Positions 17,530-26,226 of a stretch of 64,000 nucleotides of DNA are shown piece by piece. A program made the translations under genes and the position numbers. The DNA is from Aquimarina rhabdastrellae. Its GTDB lineage: Bacteria; Bacteroidota; Bacteroidia; Flavobacteriales; Flavobacteriaceae. How positions within the stretch are numbered: position 1 is the first letter of the stretch; every line of letters starts with the position of its first letter. Location: assembly GCA_947387485.1 (NCBI GenBank), contig CANDNT010000001.1, positions 62,001 through 126,000 of the forward strand, given 5' to 3'. Under the pieces are notes generated by a model. It was given only the letters and a program-made list of their open reading frames with translations. It ran no database searches and was not told the DNA's origin.

Positions 17530-19365
17530 ATGAAAAGAAAATCATTTTCTCTTTTGCTCTTATCGGTTGTGCTTGCAGTAAGCTGTAAACAAGAACCAAA
17601 ACAGCAAGAACCTAAACCTCCAACACAAGAGGAAATCGCTCAAGCATCAAAGAAGCTTAATGACTGGTTTGAATCAAATTTCCAAGAAGAAGTTCAAGAG
17701 TCACCTATGATGCAAACTTATTTAGGGATTAAGACAGCAGACTATGGAAAATGGGATGACATGTCTAAAGCTTATGAAGAAAAAAGTCTTGCAAAAACAA
17801 AGGCTAGATTACAATACATTACAGATTCTGTAGATACAGCCCTATTAAATAAAGAAACATTACTAAGTTATAACTTATTAAAACAAGATTTACAAAACGG
17901 TATTTCTGACTTTCAATATAGATTATATAACTATCCAGTAAATCAAATGCATGGATTGCAAGCAGAATTACCTGCCTTTTTAATCAATATGCATCGTATA
18001 GAAAATAAAAGTGATGCCGAAGCGTATATTTCTAGATTAAATGGTGTAGATAAAGTTTTTGATCAATTAGTAGCTAATCTTAAAGAAAGACAAGAAGCAG
18101 GAATCTTACCTCCTAAATTTGTTTTTGATAAAGTTATTGATGATAGTCGTAATATCGTTAAAGGAAAACCATTTGATACTAGCAAAGACGAAAGTACTTT
18201 ATTAGCTGACTTTAAAGGTAAAATAGCTGCAATAGAACTATCTGACGAAGAAAAGCAAAATTTAATAGCTGCAGCAGAAAAAGCACTTAACGAAAGTGTT
18301 AAACCTGCGTATGATCAATTAATTTCTGCACTAGAAGCTCAAAAAGCTGTAGCAACTACAGACGATGGTGCATGGAAATTCCCTAACGGAGCTGCATTTT
18401 ATAACAATGCATTACAACGTACTACCACTACTGGATTAACTGCTGACGAAATTCACAAATTAGGATTATCTGAAGTAGCTAGAATCCATGCTGAAATGGA
18501 TAAAATCAAAGAGCAAGTTAAATTTGAAGGAACGCTACAAGATTTCTTTAAGTTTATGAAAGAAGATAAACAATTTTACTATCCTAATACTGCTGAAGGT
18601 AAAGCGGCTTATTTAAAAGAAGCTGTAGCACTTATCGATACGATGAAATCTAAAATGGATGAATTGTTTATTACGCAACCTAAAGCAGATATCGTAGTAA
18701 AGGCTGTTGAAGCATTTAGAGAAAAGAGTGCTGGAAAAGCATTCTATCAAAGAGGAACTCCAGATGGATCTAGACCAGGTACTTATTATGCAAATTTATA
18801 TGACATGGAAGCTATGCCTAAATACCAAATGGAAGCATTAGCATACCACGAAGGTATTCCAGGGCATCATATGCAAATCTCAATTGCTCAAGAGTTAAAA
18901 GACATTCCTAAGTTTAGAAAATTTGGTGGTTATACTGCTTATGTAGAAGGATGGGGATTATATAATGAATTCTTACCTAAAGAAATTGGTATGTATAGCG
19001 ATCCATATTCTGATTTTGGTCGTTTGGCAATGGAATTATGGAGAGCTTGTCGTCTTGTTGTAGATACAGGTATACATGCAAAAAAATGGACTAGAGAACA
19101 AGGTATTGAGTATTATGTTACAAATACACCAAATGCTGAGAGTGATGCTGTAAAAATGGTAGAGAGACATATCGTTATGCCTAGTCAAGCTACTGCTTAT
19201 AAAATTGGTATGATCAAGATTCAAGAATTAAGAGCTAAAGCCAAAAAGCAATTAGGAGATAAGTTTGATATTAGAGAATTCCACGATGTGGTATTAACTA
19301 ATGGAGCTGTGCCATTAACTACGTTAGAAGAATTAGTAGATGCATGGATTGCTAGCAAATCTTAA
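17530..19365 (+). CDS. DUF885 lipoprotein, putative zinc peptidase
   Basis: The 611-residue lipoprotein has a signal sequence with lipobox ending at Cys19 (AVSCKQ). It is mostly helical and belongs to the DUF885 family. The signature HEGIPGHHMQ (His440, Glu441, His446) resembles the HExxH zinc site but carries an extra residue. Downstream, GGYTAYVEGWGLYNE (about 463-477) supplies the probable third ligand, as in other DUF885 proteins. Some family members are carboxypeptidases; the substrate here is unknown. It is 14 bp behind the CocE-type hydrolase and followed by a terminator, so the two form an operon. Confidence 0.9.
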   Translation: MKRKSFSLLLLSVVLAVSCKQEPKQQEPKPPTQEEIAQASKKLNDWFESNFQEEVQESPMMQTYLGIKTADYGKWDDMSKAYEEKSLAKTKARLQYITDSVDTALLNKETLLSYNLLKQDLQNGISDFQYRLYNYPVNQMHGLQAELPAFLINMHRIENKSDAEAYISRLNGVDKVFDQLVANLKERQEAGILPPKFVFDKVIDDSRNIVKGKPFDTSKDESTLLADFKGKIAAIELSDEEKQNLIAAAEKALNESVKPAYDQLISALEAQKAVATTDDGAWKFPNGAAFYNNALQRTTTTGLTADEIHKLGLSEVARIHAEMDKIKEQVKFEGTLQDFFKFMKEDKQFYYPNTAEGKAAYLKEAVALIDTMKSKMDELFITQPKADIVVKAVEAFREKSAGKAFYQRGTPDGSRPGTYYANLYDMEAMPKYQMEALAYHEGIPGHHMQISIAQELKDIPKFRKFGGYTAYVEGWGLYNEFLPKEIGMYSDPYSDFGRLAMELWRACRLVVDTGIHAKKWTREQGIEYYVTNTPNAESDAVKMVERHIVMPSQATAYKIGMIKIQELRAKAKKQLGDKFDIREFHDVVLTNGAVPLTTLEELVDAWIASKS

Positions 19366-19394
19366 TTAATTGTATCCAAATTTGACAATAATAG

Positions 19395-19427
19395 AAAGGG
19401 ATTGAATTATCAATCCCTTTTACTTTT
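19395..19427 (+). terminator. Terminator after the DUF885 gene
   Basis: A perfect 10-bp stem AAAGGGATTG/CAATCCCTTT with a 6-nt loop is followed by a T-rich tail. It slightly overlaps the end of the small minus-strand ORF 19426-19563. Confidence 0.85.
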
Positions 19428-19563
19428 ATATGCTAGAGTTTACTTTTTTTATACATTTTGATGTTTCTAATCCTGAAGTAATACATGAAGCATAAATAAT
19501 TACTCCAAGACCTATACAGATACATAATATCAAAATATAGAACGAAGTGTTTCGCTTAAACAT
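19426..19563 (-). CDS. Possible 45-aa single-span membrane peptide
   Basis: This small ATG-started frame encodes MFKRNTSFYILILCICIGLG and a further 25 residues. A positively charged N-terminus precedes a transmembrane helix (about 8-27), and a polar C-terminus contains two Cys. The pattern is typical of small membrane proteins, with the positive-inside signal in place. It fills most of an otherwise empty gap and lies 75 bp after the downstream-strand neighbour. There is no homology known to me and no clear promoter, so it may be a chance ORF. Confidence 0.4.
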   Translation of the reverse strand: MFKRNTSFYILILCICIGLGVIIYASCITSGLETSKCIKKVNSSI

Positions 19564-19638
19564 GATTATAATTTTAATTAATATTCTTTACTAAAGAGAA
19601 AATTAAAATTTTAAAAAATCGCCCATCTTATCTTAATA

Positions 19639-20010
19639 TTAAGATTGTGGTGGTAATTCGTAAAAGAATTGCTCTTGTGTGATTTTACCATTATTTACTG
19701 TATAAACTGCTACTTCCTCCATTTGTACACGATTTGCGTCTTTAAAAGTGACATCCATTTTCATGGTACAGGTAAAATGGTTTCCTGCTACAATTGGTTC
19801 AGAAATTTCAGAACCATGAAACTCATCTACCATGGCATACCACTGATTACTTTTTTCGGTAACAGCCTCGATTCCTTTCACTTCTGGATTAGGAGCTCCA
19901 GCCATCTCTAAACTTGTGATATTAGTATCATAAAGCTCTTTCATGGCTTCCATATTTTTGCCTTCACGACATAGCGTTACTAGTCGATTTGCTACTTCTT
20001 GTGTTGTCAT
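19639..20010 (-). CDS. SnoaL-like / NTF2-fold protein
   Basis: The 123-residue protein has the cone-shaped NTF2 fold of the SnoaL-like group. The start is set at the ATG at 20010; the longer frame from 20064 adds a Lys/Tyr-rich stretch not expected in the family. Features are the N-terminal helices (VANRLVTLCREGKNMEAMKELYDTNITS split by a turn), the G-x-E-A-V helix start, and C-terminal strands MKMDVTFKD and EEVAVYTVNNGKITQEQFFY. Members include small isomerases, hydrolases and binding proteins; the ligand cannot be predicted. Monocistronic. Confidence 0.85.
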   Translation of the reverse strand: MTTQEVANRLVTLCREGKNMEAMKELYDTNITSLEMAGAPNPEVKGIEAVTEKSNQWYAMVDEFHGSEISEPIVAGNHFTCTMKMDVTFKDANRVQMEEVAVYTVNNGKITQEQFFYELPPQS

Positions 20011-20133
20011 TTGTTTATTTATATAGGTTGCTTTAACAAAATACAAAATATTCTTATTCAACAAAAATACCTGCGTATATTCAAAATAAATCTAAATACC
20101 ACTTATACAACTATATACTTTTTATAACAACAG

Positions 20134-21438
20134 TTAAGATAAAGCTTCTTTATACGTTTCTAAACAACGTTTTCTAGCATATTTATGATCAATCATAGGT
20201 GAAAGATAGGTGAGTTGATCAAAATCTTTAACCCATTTTCTTACATAATTCAAGTCTTTATCAAATTTTTGAATTTGAGTTGTAGGATTAAAAATTCTAA
20301 AATATGGAGCTGCATCAACTCCAGAACCAGCAACCCATTGCCAATTTCCTACATTGGCAGAAAGATCAAAATCTAATAACTTTTCAGCAAAATACGCCTC
20401 GCCCCAACGCCAATCAATAAGTAAGTGCTTACATAAAAAACTTGCCACCAACATACGTACACGATTATGCATCAAACCAGTCTCATTAAGTTCTCTCATT
20501 CCTGCATCTACAAGAGGAAAACCTGTTTCTCCATTTTTCCATCTTTCAAAATCTTCTTCATTATTGCGCCATTTAATTCGATCATATTTAGCCCTAAATG
20601 ATTTATTGATAGTATGTGGAAAATGCCATAGAATCTGCATAAAAAATTCTCTCCAGATTAATTCTGAACAAAACACTTTATTCTCTTCTTTAATTACTTG
20701 ATCAATTAGTTTACGTATGCTCACTGTTCCAAATCTAAGATGAGTACTTAAACCTGATGTTCCTTTGCTTTTTGCAGGATAATCTCTCGTATCACCATAA
20801 TTTATAATAAGTTCTCGAGAAACTATATGTGGCTTAACTTTGATTATCGACGTTTTAAATCCAATAGATTCCAAGGTTATTTGTTTATGCTTAACCGTAT
20901 ATAAATTATTTAAAAGTATTTCTGATGGATAAAAGGATACTTCTCTTAATTGATACGCTTTCATCCACGCTTTCATATATGGTGTATAAACCACATAAGG
21001 TGTATTATCTCCTTTAGATATCTCGTTTTTTTCGTAGATTACTTGATCCTTAAAACTTTCAAATGCTATGCCTTGAGTCGTCAAAAAAGTTTCTATTTCA
21101 TGATCTCTTTGTATAGCATAAGGTTCATAATCGTGATTTGTATATACTTTGGCTATGGTATACTGATTACATAGCTCTTCAAAAATGGCTAATGGTTTTC
21201 CGTGAAATATTGCTACAGACGAATTAAATTCATCTTGCAAAAATAATTGCATATCCTGTAAACAGGATACAATAAATTGAACTCTAGCATCATTTTTGGG
21301 TAGTTTTTCTAAAATATTTTCATCAAAAATAAATATAGGTAATACTTTGTATTGATCTTTTAATGCCTGATATAGCCCTACATTATCTTCAAATCTAAGA
21401 TCTCTTCTAAACCAAAAAATCGAAATTTCCTGTTTCAT
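20134..21438 (-). CDS. phrB: Deoxyribodipyrimidine photolyase / cryptochrome family
   Basis: This FAD-dependent, light-driven DNA repair enzyme (or photoreceptor) has 434 residues. The N-terminal alpha/beta antenna domain begins with FWFRRDLRFEDNVGLYQAL (about 8-26). The FAD domain contains TSGLSTHLRFGTVS (about 226-239), ELIWREFFMQIL (about 263-274), and WKNGETGFPLVDAGMREL (about 300-317). It ends the core with GNWQWVAGSGVDAAPYFRIF, in which the Asn/Trp region contacts DNA and FAD. The gene is last in an operon after an SRPBCC protein and an SDR (gap of 1 bp to the SDR), a cluster recurring beside photolyases. Class I CPD photolyase is most likely; a cryptochrome role is not excluded. Confidence 0.92.
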   Translation of the reverse strand: MKQEISIFWFRRDLRFEDNVGLYQALKDQYKVLPIFIFDENILEKLPKNDARVQFIVSCLQDMQLFLQDEFNSSVAIFHGKPLAIFEELCNQYTIAKVYTNHDYEPYAIQRDHEIETFLTTQGIAFESFKDQVIYEKNEISKGDNTPYVVYTPYMKAWMKAYQLREVSFYPSEILLNNLYTVKHKQITLESIGFKTSIIKVKPHIVSRELIINYGDTRDYPAKSKGTSGLSTHLRFGTVSIRKLIDQVIKEENKVFCSELIWREFFMQILWHFPHTINKSFRAKYDRIKWRNNEEDFERWKNGETGFPLVDAGMRELNETGLMHNRVRMLVASFLCKHLLIDWRWGEAYFAEKLLDFDLSANVGNWQWVAGSGVDAAPYFRIFNPTTQIQKFDKDLNYVRKWVKDFDQLTYLSPMIDHKYARKRCLETYKEALS

Positions 21439-21439
21439 G

Positions 21440-22135
21440 TTAACTTACATTTAGCGTAGACATTCCTCCATCAACTCCTATGATTTGTCCTGTAATCCAA
21501 CTGCTTTCTTCACTTAATAAGAATTTTGCGATATTAGCTATATCTTTAGTATTACCGATACGTTTTAAAGGATGTTTTTTACCCATTAAAGCTTTTTTAT
21601 CTTCATTACTTAATAAGCGCTTTGCAAGAGGAGTATCTGTAAGAGAAGGGGCTATCACATTAACTCGAAGTTTTGGAGCTAGTTCAGCAGCAAGTGATTT
21701 TGCAAAACCTTCTATAGCACCTTTTGAAGCAGCAACACTAGTATGATAAGGCATACCTAATTTTACTGCAACAGTACTAAACAATACTATACTCGCTTGT
21801 TCTGCTCTTTTTAAATGAGGAATAACATCTTGCAAAACAGTGATTAACCCCATAAAATTCACTTCCATATCCTTTTTAAAATCATCTTTTGATAAGGATT
21901 TGAAAGGTCTTAAACTAATGCTACCAGGGCAATACACAAAACCATCAATACGATCAGGTAGTGCAGTGGTATCTATACTATCTGTAATGGTATCGTAAGT
22001 GATATGGTTAACTTCTAAATTTCCTAAATTCTCTGCTGTACGTGATGCTACGTATACATTATGTTCTTTATACAGTTGTAATGCAATTTCAAACCCAATT
22101 CCGTAACTTCCTCCAATCAATAAAATGTTCTTCAT
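21440..22135 (-). CDS. Divergent short-chain dehydrogenase lacking the catalytic Tyr
   Basis: This 231-residue SDR has a Rossmann nucleotide-binding start (GGSYGIGFEIA, about 7-17), a central GFVYCPGSI (variant NNAG) and the catalytic Ser in VLFSTVAV. It also has the Lys of the usual YxxxK motif, here VAASKGAIEG. The catalytic Tyr is replaced by Val, confirmed in the DNA at 21736-21741. The C-terminal segments RVNVIAPSLTDTPL and SSWITGQIIGVDGG are normal for the family. It is probably a non-classical SDR with altered or no redox activity. It is sandwiched in an operon between the SRPBCC gene (15-bp gap) and the photolyase (1-bp gap). Confidence 0.88.
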   Translation of the reverse strand: MKNILLIGGSYGIGFEIALQLYKEHNVYVASRTAENLGNLEVNHITYDTITDSIDTTALPDRIDGFVYCPGSISLRPFKSLSKDDFKKDMEVNFMGLITVLQDVIPHLKRAEQASIVLFSTVAVKLGMPYHTSVAASKGAIEGFAKSLAAELAPKLRVNVIAPSLTDTPLAKRLLSNEDKKALMGKKHPLKRIGNTKDIANIAKFLLSEESSWITGQIIGVDGGMSTLNVS

Positions 22136-22150
22136 CTATCATTCTTTTTA

Positions 22151-22618
22151 TTAGGATGAAAATTCACCAAAAAGTTCAATGAGTTTTTCTCTTCTATAAT
22201 CAAAGATTTTTTTGAGTTTTGGCTTCACTATGATTGGGTGTACTAATTGACTTATATATCCCATTGGTAATTTATAGTCAATAATATCTTCCATCAACAC
22301 ACCTCCTTCAATTTCTTTTAAAAAGTGTTTATGATGCCATAGTGCATATGGACCAAATCGTTGTTCGTCTACAAAATATTCTGGTGTTTTGACATGTGTA
22401 ATTTCTGTAACCCATTTAGTTTTAACACCTGGTATAGGTGCTACTAAGTATTGTATAATTTGTCCAGGGTACATTTTTCTATCTGCTCCAGATAAAATTT
22501 CAAAACCCATAAAATCAGGAGTAATTGTCTTTAAATTAGCTGGATTTGACAAGAATTCCCATGCATGTTCTATCGTAATTGGTAATTTTTGCGACGCTTT
22601 TAGTGTATATATCTTCAT
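22151..22618 (-). CDS. SRPBCC / START-like ligand-binding protein
   Basis: The 155-residue SRPBCC fold protein begins with the strand TLKASQKLPITIEHAWEF, then FLSNPANLKTITPDFMGFEIL. It has the TKWVTEITHVKTPEYFVDEQ core (about 72-91) and a C-terminal long helix KLKKIFDYRREKLIELF. Such proteins bind hydrophobic ligands in a deep cavity and include aromatase/cyclases and lipid carriers. It is the first gene of the SRPBCC-SDR-photolyase operon. In other bacteria this set is linked to stress and photoprotection, which suggests a ligand or lipid role here, but this is inference. Confidence 0.85.
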   Translation of the reverse strand: MKIYTLKASQKLPITIEHAWEFLSNPANLKTITPDFMGFEILSGADRKMYPGQIIQYLVAPIPGVKTKWVTEITHVKTPEYFVDEQRFGPYALWHHKHFLKEIEGGVLMEDIIDYKLPMGYISQLVHPIIVKPKLKKIFDYRREKLIELFGEFSS

Positions 22619-22682
22619 CCATTAATTTTATATAAAGATATACAATTTTGTTTAATTAATTTACATAAACATTAAACAAAAC

Positions 22683-23342
22683 TCAACAATCATCACAACA
22701 ATCATCTGTTTTAACTAATTTACAAGTCATTACTGCCAAAATTGCACCTATTACTGGAGCAACCATATACAACCATTGATGTTCCCAGTGTCCAGAAAGT
22801 AATGCTGGTGCAAGAGAACGAGCAGGATTCATAGATGCATTAGTCATAGGCCCAGCAAACATCGCTTCTAATAACACAACACCACCTATGGCAATTCCTG
22901 CCATCATTCCGATTTCTTTAGCTCCTGTAGATACATTTATGATCACCAACATTAAAAAGTAGGTAAGTAAAGTTTCTAAAATTAAAGCTCTAATCTCATC
23001 CAGTTTGGGAATTGTTCCTCCTAGAAACTCGCTATCAGGAAAAAGATACCATAATAAAGCGCTAGCTAATATAGCCCCAACACATTGTGCCATTATATAC
23101 TTAGGAACTTCACTCCACTTAAATTTCTTTGCATAAGCAAAAGCAATAGTTACTGCAGGATTAAAATGTGCTCCAGAGATATCTCCAAAAGCATAAATCA
23201 TTGCCATTACAATTAATCCCCAAGTAATCGCTATACCTACATGAGTTACATCTCCACCAGTAACTTCGTTAATAGTCATTGCTCCAGTACCACAAAATAT
23301 TAAGGAAAATGTTCCTATCACTTCAGCTATATATCTTTTCAT
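22683..23342 (-). CDS. Aquaporin / MIP family channel
   Basis: This 219-residue channel has six predicted transmembrane helices and two half-helices. The two NPA motifs lie at residues 61-63 (GAHFNPAVT) and 172-174 (SMNPARS), with the selectivity Arg175 after the second. Small size and sequence suggest an aquaporin; glycerol transport cannot be excluded. An unusual feature is the C-terminus KTDDCCDDC, three Cys within five residues plus acidic residues, which could bind a metal. The gene is preceded on its own strand by a good -7 promoter box (23363-23370). Confidence 0.92.
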   Translation of the reverse strand: MKRYIAEVIGTFSLIFCGTGAMTINEVTGGDVTHVGIAITWGLIVMAMIYAFGDISGAHFNPAVTIAFAYAKKFKWSEVPKYIMAQCVGAILASALLWYLFPDSEFLGGTIPKLDEIRALILETLLTYFLMLVIINVSTGAKEIGMMAGIAIGGVVLLEAMFAGPMTNASMNPARSLAPALLSGHWEHQWLYMVAPVIGAILAVMTCKLVKTDDCCDDC

Positions 23343-23362
23343 AGTTTGATTTTAATGAGCTA

Positions 23363-23370
23363 CAAATATA
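23363..23370 (-). promoter_or_regulatory. -7 box for the aquaporin gene
   Basis: On the minus strand TATATTTG matches TAnnTTTG exactly, 20 bp upstream of the start codon. No TTG is present at the right -33 distance. Confidence 0.45.
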
Positions 23371-23452
23371 CTAGGTCTTATTTTAAGGTTTTGTTAACCT
23401 TTTATCTTTATCTATTGTGTATTTTGCGCCTAAATATTCAAAATTTTAACCA

Positions 23453-24292
23453 ATGAAAAAGATCATCTTATTTTTAAGTTTAGCGGCTTTTACCTTTACG
23501 TCAAAAGCACAAGTTAAGACACCTCAACCTAGTCCGACATCAAAAATAGAGCAGGTTGTAGGTTTAACAGATGTTACTGTAGAATATTCAAGACCAAGTG
23601 CTAAAGGTCGTAAGATTTATGGAGATTTGGTTCCTTTTGGAAAATTATGGAGAACAGGAGCAAATGCCAATACAAAGATCACATTTAGTGATGATGTAAA
23701 AGTTGGTGGTCAGGATTTAAAAGCTGGAACTTATGCTGTTTTTACAACTCCTAATGCTGGAAAATGGGAAGTAATTTTCTATACAGATTCTTCAAACTGG
23801 GGTACTCCTCAAAAATTTGATCAAAGCAAGGTAGCTGCACAAATAACTACTAGTTCTTCTGCATTACCTATGCCTATAGAAACGTTCACTATTATGTTTA
23901 ACGATTTTACTTCTGATTCTGCTAATATCTATTTCTTATGGGAAAAAACTATTGCAGCAGTAAAACTAGAAGTACCTTCAAAAAAACAAGCTTTTGCTAG
24001 TATAGAAAAAGTATTAGCTGGTCCAACTGCTGGAGATTACTATCAAGCAGCTGTATTCCACAAAGATAATGGTGATGTAAATAAGGCTAAAGAATATATA
24101 GAAAAAGCAATTTCATTACGTAAACAACCAGCATTCTGGTACCACAGACAACAATCTTTAATCTATGCTAAAGCTGGAGATAAAAAAGGAGCTATCAAAG
24201 CCGCTAAAACTTCTTTAGAATTAGCGGAAAAAGCAGGAAATGCTGATTACGTAAAATTGAATAAAGATTCATTAAAAGAGTGGGGAGCATAA
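23453..24292 (+). CDS. Exported DUF2911 protein with TPR-like tail
   Basis: This 279-residue exported protein has a signal peptide (about 1-19, ending SKAQ). The DUF2911 domain (about 20-180) shows VTVEYSRPSAKGRKIYGDLVPFGKLWRTGAN near residues 40-73 (given here as consecutive parts), then LKAGTYAVFTTPN and the TFTIMFNDF segment. The C-terminal third (about 185-275) is helical with the YYQAAVFHKDNGDVNKAKEY repeat, resembling two TPR units. DUF2911 proteins are common, secreted and uncharacterised in Bacteroidota. Monocistronic, with a strong terminator. Confidence 0.88.
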   Translation: MKKIILFLSLAAFTFTSKAQVKTPQPSPTSKIEQVVGLTDVTVEYSRPSAKGRKIYGDLVPFGKLWRTGANANTKITFSDDVKVGGQDLKAGTYAVFTTPNAGKWEVIFYTDSSNWGTPQKFDQSKVAAQITTSSSALPMPIETFTIMFNDFTSDSANIYFLWEKTIAAVKLEVPSKKQAFASIEKVLAGPTAGDYYQAAVFHKDNGDVNKAKEYIEKAISLRKQPAFWYHRQQSLIYAKAGDKKGAIKAAKTSLELAEKAGNADYVKLNKDSLKEWGA

Positions 24293-24333
24293 TCTTATTG
24301 ATTAAATAAGAGTGTTACTATTTCACTTTAAAA

Positions 24334-24370
24334 AAACAAAAAACTCAGCTATATGCTGAGTTTTTTGTTT
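24334..24370. terminator. Bidirectional terminator between DUF2911 and SQR genes
   Basis: A perfect 16-bp stem (AAACAAAAAACTCAGC with its complement, loop TATAT) is flanked by A and T runs, so it serves both convergent genes. Confidence 0.92.
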
Positions 24371-24380
24371 AAATACCTTT

Positions 24381-25643
24381 TTAAACTTCTTTACCTCTCA
24401 TCATTTTTTTCCAATACAAATATGGCAATCCATATTTTTTAAGAAACCACAAGCGTCGATGTTCTTTGTCGCTATTAAAAATCAATAATTGTTTTAATTT
24501 GGGATCAGGTGTAAAATTTCCTGTGTAATCAAATTCTGCTAAGACCATTTTATTATAACCTGTTACTAATGGACATGATGAATATCCATTATATTTCTTA
24601 TCAGAAATCTTTTCTGTTGCTATTAAGTGTAAAATATTAGTCACAACAACTGGTACTTGTTTTCTCACTGCTGCTCCAGTTTTTGCTGTAGGTAAATCTG
24701 CTACATCTCCAAGCCCAAAAATATTTGAAAACTTTTTATGTTGCATTGAATGATGATCTATAGCTAACCATCCCGATGAACTAGATAGCACAGATTCTCT
24801 TATAAATTTAGGTGCGGCTTGTGGTGGGGCTAAATGCAACATATCAAATGGTAATTCTATAATAGTATTACCAGAACTTTCTTCTTGTAGTGTGGTATCT
24901 TTTGTTAAGATACATTCGTTTTCTTCTTCACCAGTGTATTTAAAAAAGACTTTTTTCTGTTTAGCATCAATCTTTACAGGAGCCCAATGATGCCTAAAAA
25001 GAATTTGATATCGATCTATGACATGCATTAATGTTTCTCTAATAGGTTTTACACCAAAAATTACAGAACCTGGTGTAGCAAAAATGAGATTCGTTCTAGA
25101 GGCTATCTTTTTCCTTTTAAAATAATCAGCCGCTAGATAAGCTATTTTCTGTGGAGCTCCGCCGCATTTAATTGGGGTAGTAGGTTGTGTGAAAATTGCA
25201 TTTCCACCTTTAAAGTTTTGCAATACTTCCCAAGTATATTCTGGATTGATATAATTACTACAAACTGTACCATTAGCCAAAGCTTCAGGTAAGCCTTCAA
25301 TTAAAGAGGGCTCCATAACTAATCCTGTAGCTATAACTAAATAATCATACGTAAGTATACCAGTACTTTTTGTTTCTACCATATTTTGCTCTGGATTAAC
25401 TTTTATGGCATAATCTTGTATCCAAGTTACATTTCTGGGTATTAATTTATGTGTTAATTTTTCTGTTCTTTTAAAGGAATAAGCTCCTGCACCAACCAAT
25501 GTCCATGCTGGCTGATAAAAATGTTTTTGCGAAGGCTCTAATAAAGCTATATCAAGTTTTTTATTTTTTGATAATAAGCTTGTTGCAGTCATAATTCCAG
25601 CAGTTCCTCCACCAATAATTAAGATTTGATAATGTGATTTCAT
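24381..25643 (-). CDS. Sulfide:quinone oxidoreductase-like FAD protein
   Basis: This 420-residue flavoprotein belongs to the two-dinucleotide-binding group related to SQR and flavocytochrome c sulfide dehydrogenase. The N-terminal FAD site is GGGTAGIMTATSLL (about 10-23). The SQR-type Cys positions appear to be conserved: VCSN near 129, TPIKCGGAPQK near 160 and YSSCPLVTGY near 357. FGLGDVADLPTAKTGAAVRKQ (about 307-327) contacts FAD and quinone. The conserved Cys suggest real sulfide oxidation, feeding electrons to menaquinone. Monocistronic. Confidence 0.88.
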   Translation of the reverse strand: MKSHYQILIIGGGTAGIMTATSLLSKNKKLDIALLEPSQKHFYQPAWTLVGAGAYSFKRTEKLTHKLIPRNVTWIQDYAIKVNPEQNMVETKSTGILTYDYLVIATGLVMEPSLIEGLPEALANGTVCSNYINPEYTWEVLQNFKGGNAIFTQPTTPIKCGGAPQKIAYLAADYFKRKKIASRTNLIFATPGSVIFGVKPIRETLMHVIDRYQILFRHHWAPVKIDAKQKKVFFKYTGEEENECILTKDTTLQEESSGNTIIELPFDMLHLAPPQAAPKFIRESVLSSSSGWLAIDHHSMQHKKFSNIFGLGDVADLPTAKTGAAVRKQVPVVVTNILHLIATEKISDKKYNGYSSCPLVTGYNKMVLAEFDYTGNFTPDPKLKQLLIFNSDKEHRRLWFLKKYGLPYLYWKKMMRGKEV

Positions 25644-25803
25644 ATGATTTAGAATAATAATGAGAAATCTAAAACTAAATTCAACAGATTAGAAATACTG
25701 TAACATAGGTTACATAACATAATGTTTGCTATTAAAAAGATTTTATAGGCTATACATAATTCCAAAAAGGATACTATATTTCTTAAAATTTTAATCATCG
25801 ACA

Positions 25804-26226
25804 ATGAATTTCAAAAAAATAACACCTAGTAGTAAAGAAGATATTACATCTATTTTAAATGGAATTAACACCTATAATTTTAGTAAAGTTCCTGCCACTT
25901 CACCTCTTTGGACTCCATTAGAGTTTTCTGTCGTGAATGATAAAGATGATGTTATTGGTGGAATCTTAGGTGGTATAGGTTGCTGGAATGGTTTAGAGAT
26001 TAAAATATTATGGGTAGATGAGATCTATAGAGGGCAGGGTATAGGTAAGATGCTTATACAGCATATCGAAGCTGAAGCAAAAAAATTAAAAGCTACAATA
26101 GCTATGCTTGATACTTTTGATTTTCAAGCAAAAGATTTCTATCTAAAACAAGGATATGCTATCATAGGTATACTCGATAATTTTCCTCAAGGACATCAAC
26201 GCATTTACTTTTCAAAAGAACTATAG
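25804..26226 (+). CDS. GNAT family N-acetyltransferase
   Basis: The 140-residue acetyl-CoA-dependent N-acetyltransferase has the typical beta strands (DVIGGILGGIGCWNGLEIKILWVDE) and the pyrophosphate-binding loop RGQGIGKML (about 78-86). A C-terminal motif AKDFYLKQGYAIIGIL (about 113-128) and FPQGHQRIYFSKEL complete the fold. The substrate is unknown. It overlaps the end of the convergent histidine kinase gene by 6 bp. Confidence 0.88.
   Translation: MNFKKITPSSKEDITSILNGINTYNFSKVPATSPLWTPLEFSVVNDKDDVIGGILGGIGCWNGLEIKILWVDEIYRGQGIGKMLIQHIEAEAKKLKATIAMLDTFDFQAKDFYLKQGYAIIGILDNFPQGHQRIYFSKEL

Noticed and set aside
20354..20701. 115-aa plus-strand open frame inside the photolyase gene
   Set aside because: It lies wholly antisense to a gene with clear photolyase motifs; its translation has no recognisable features.
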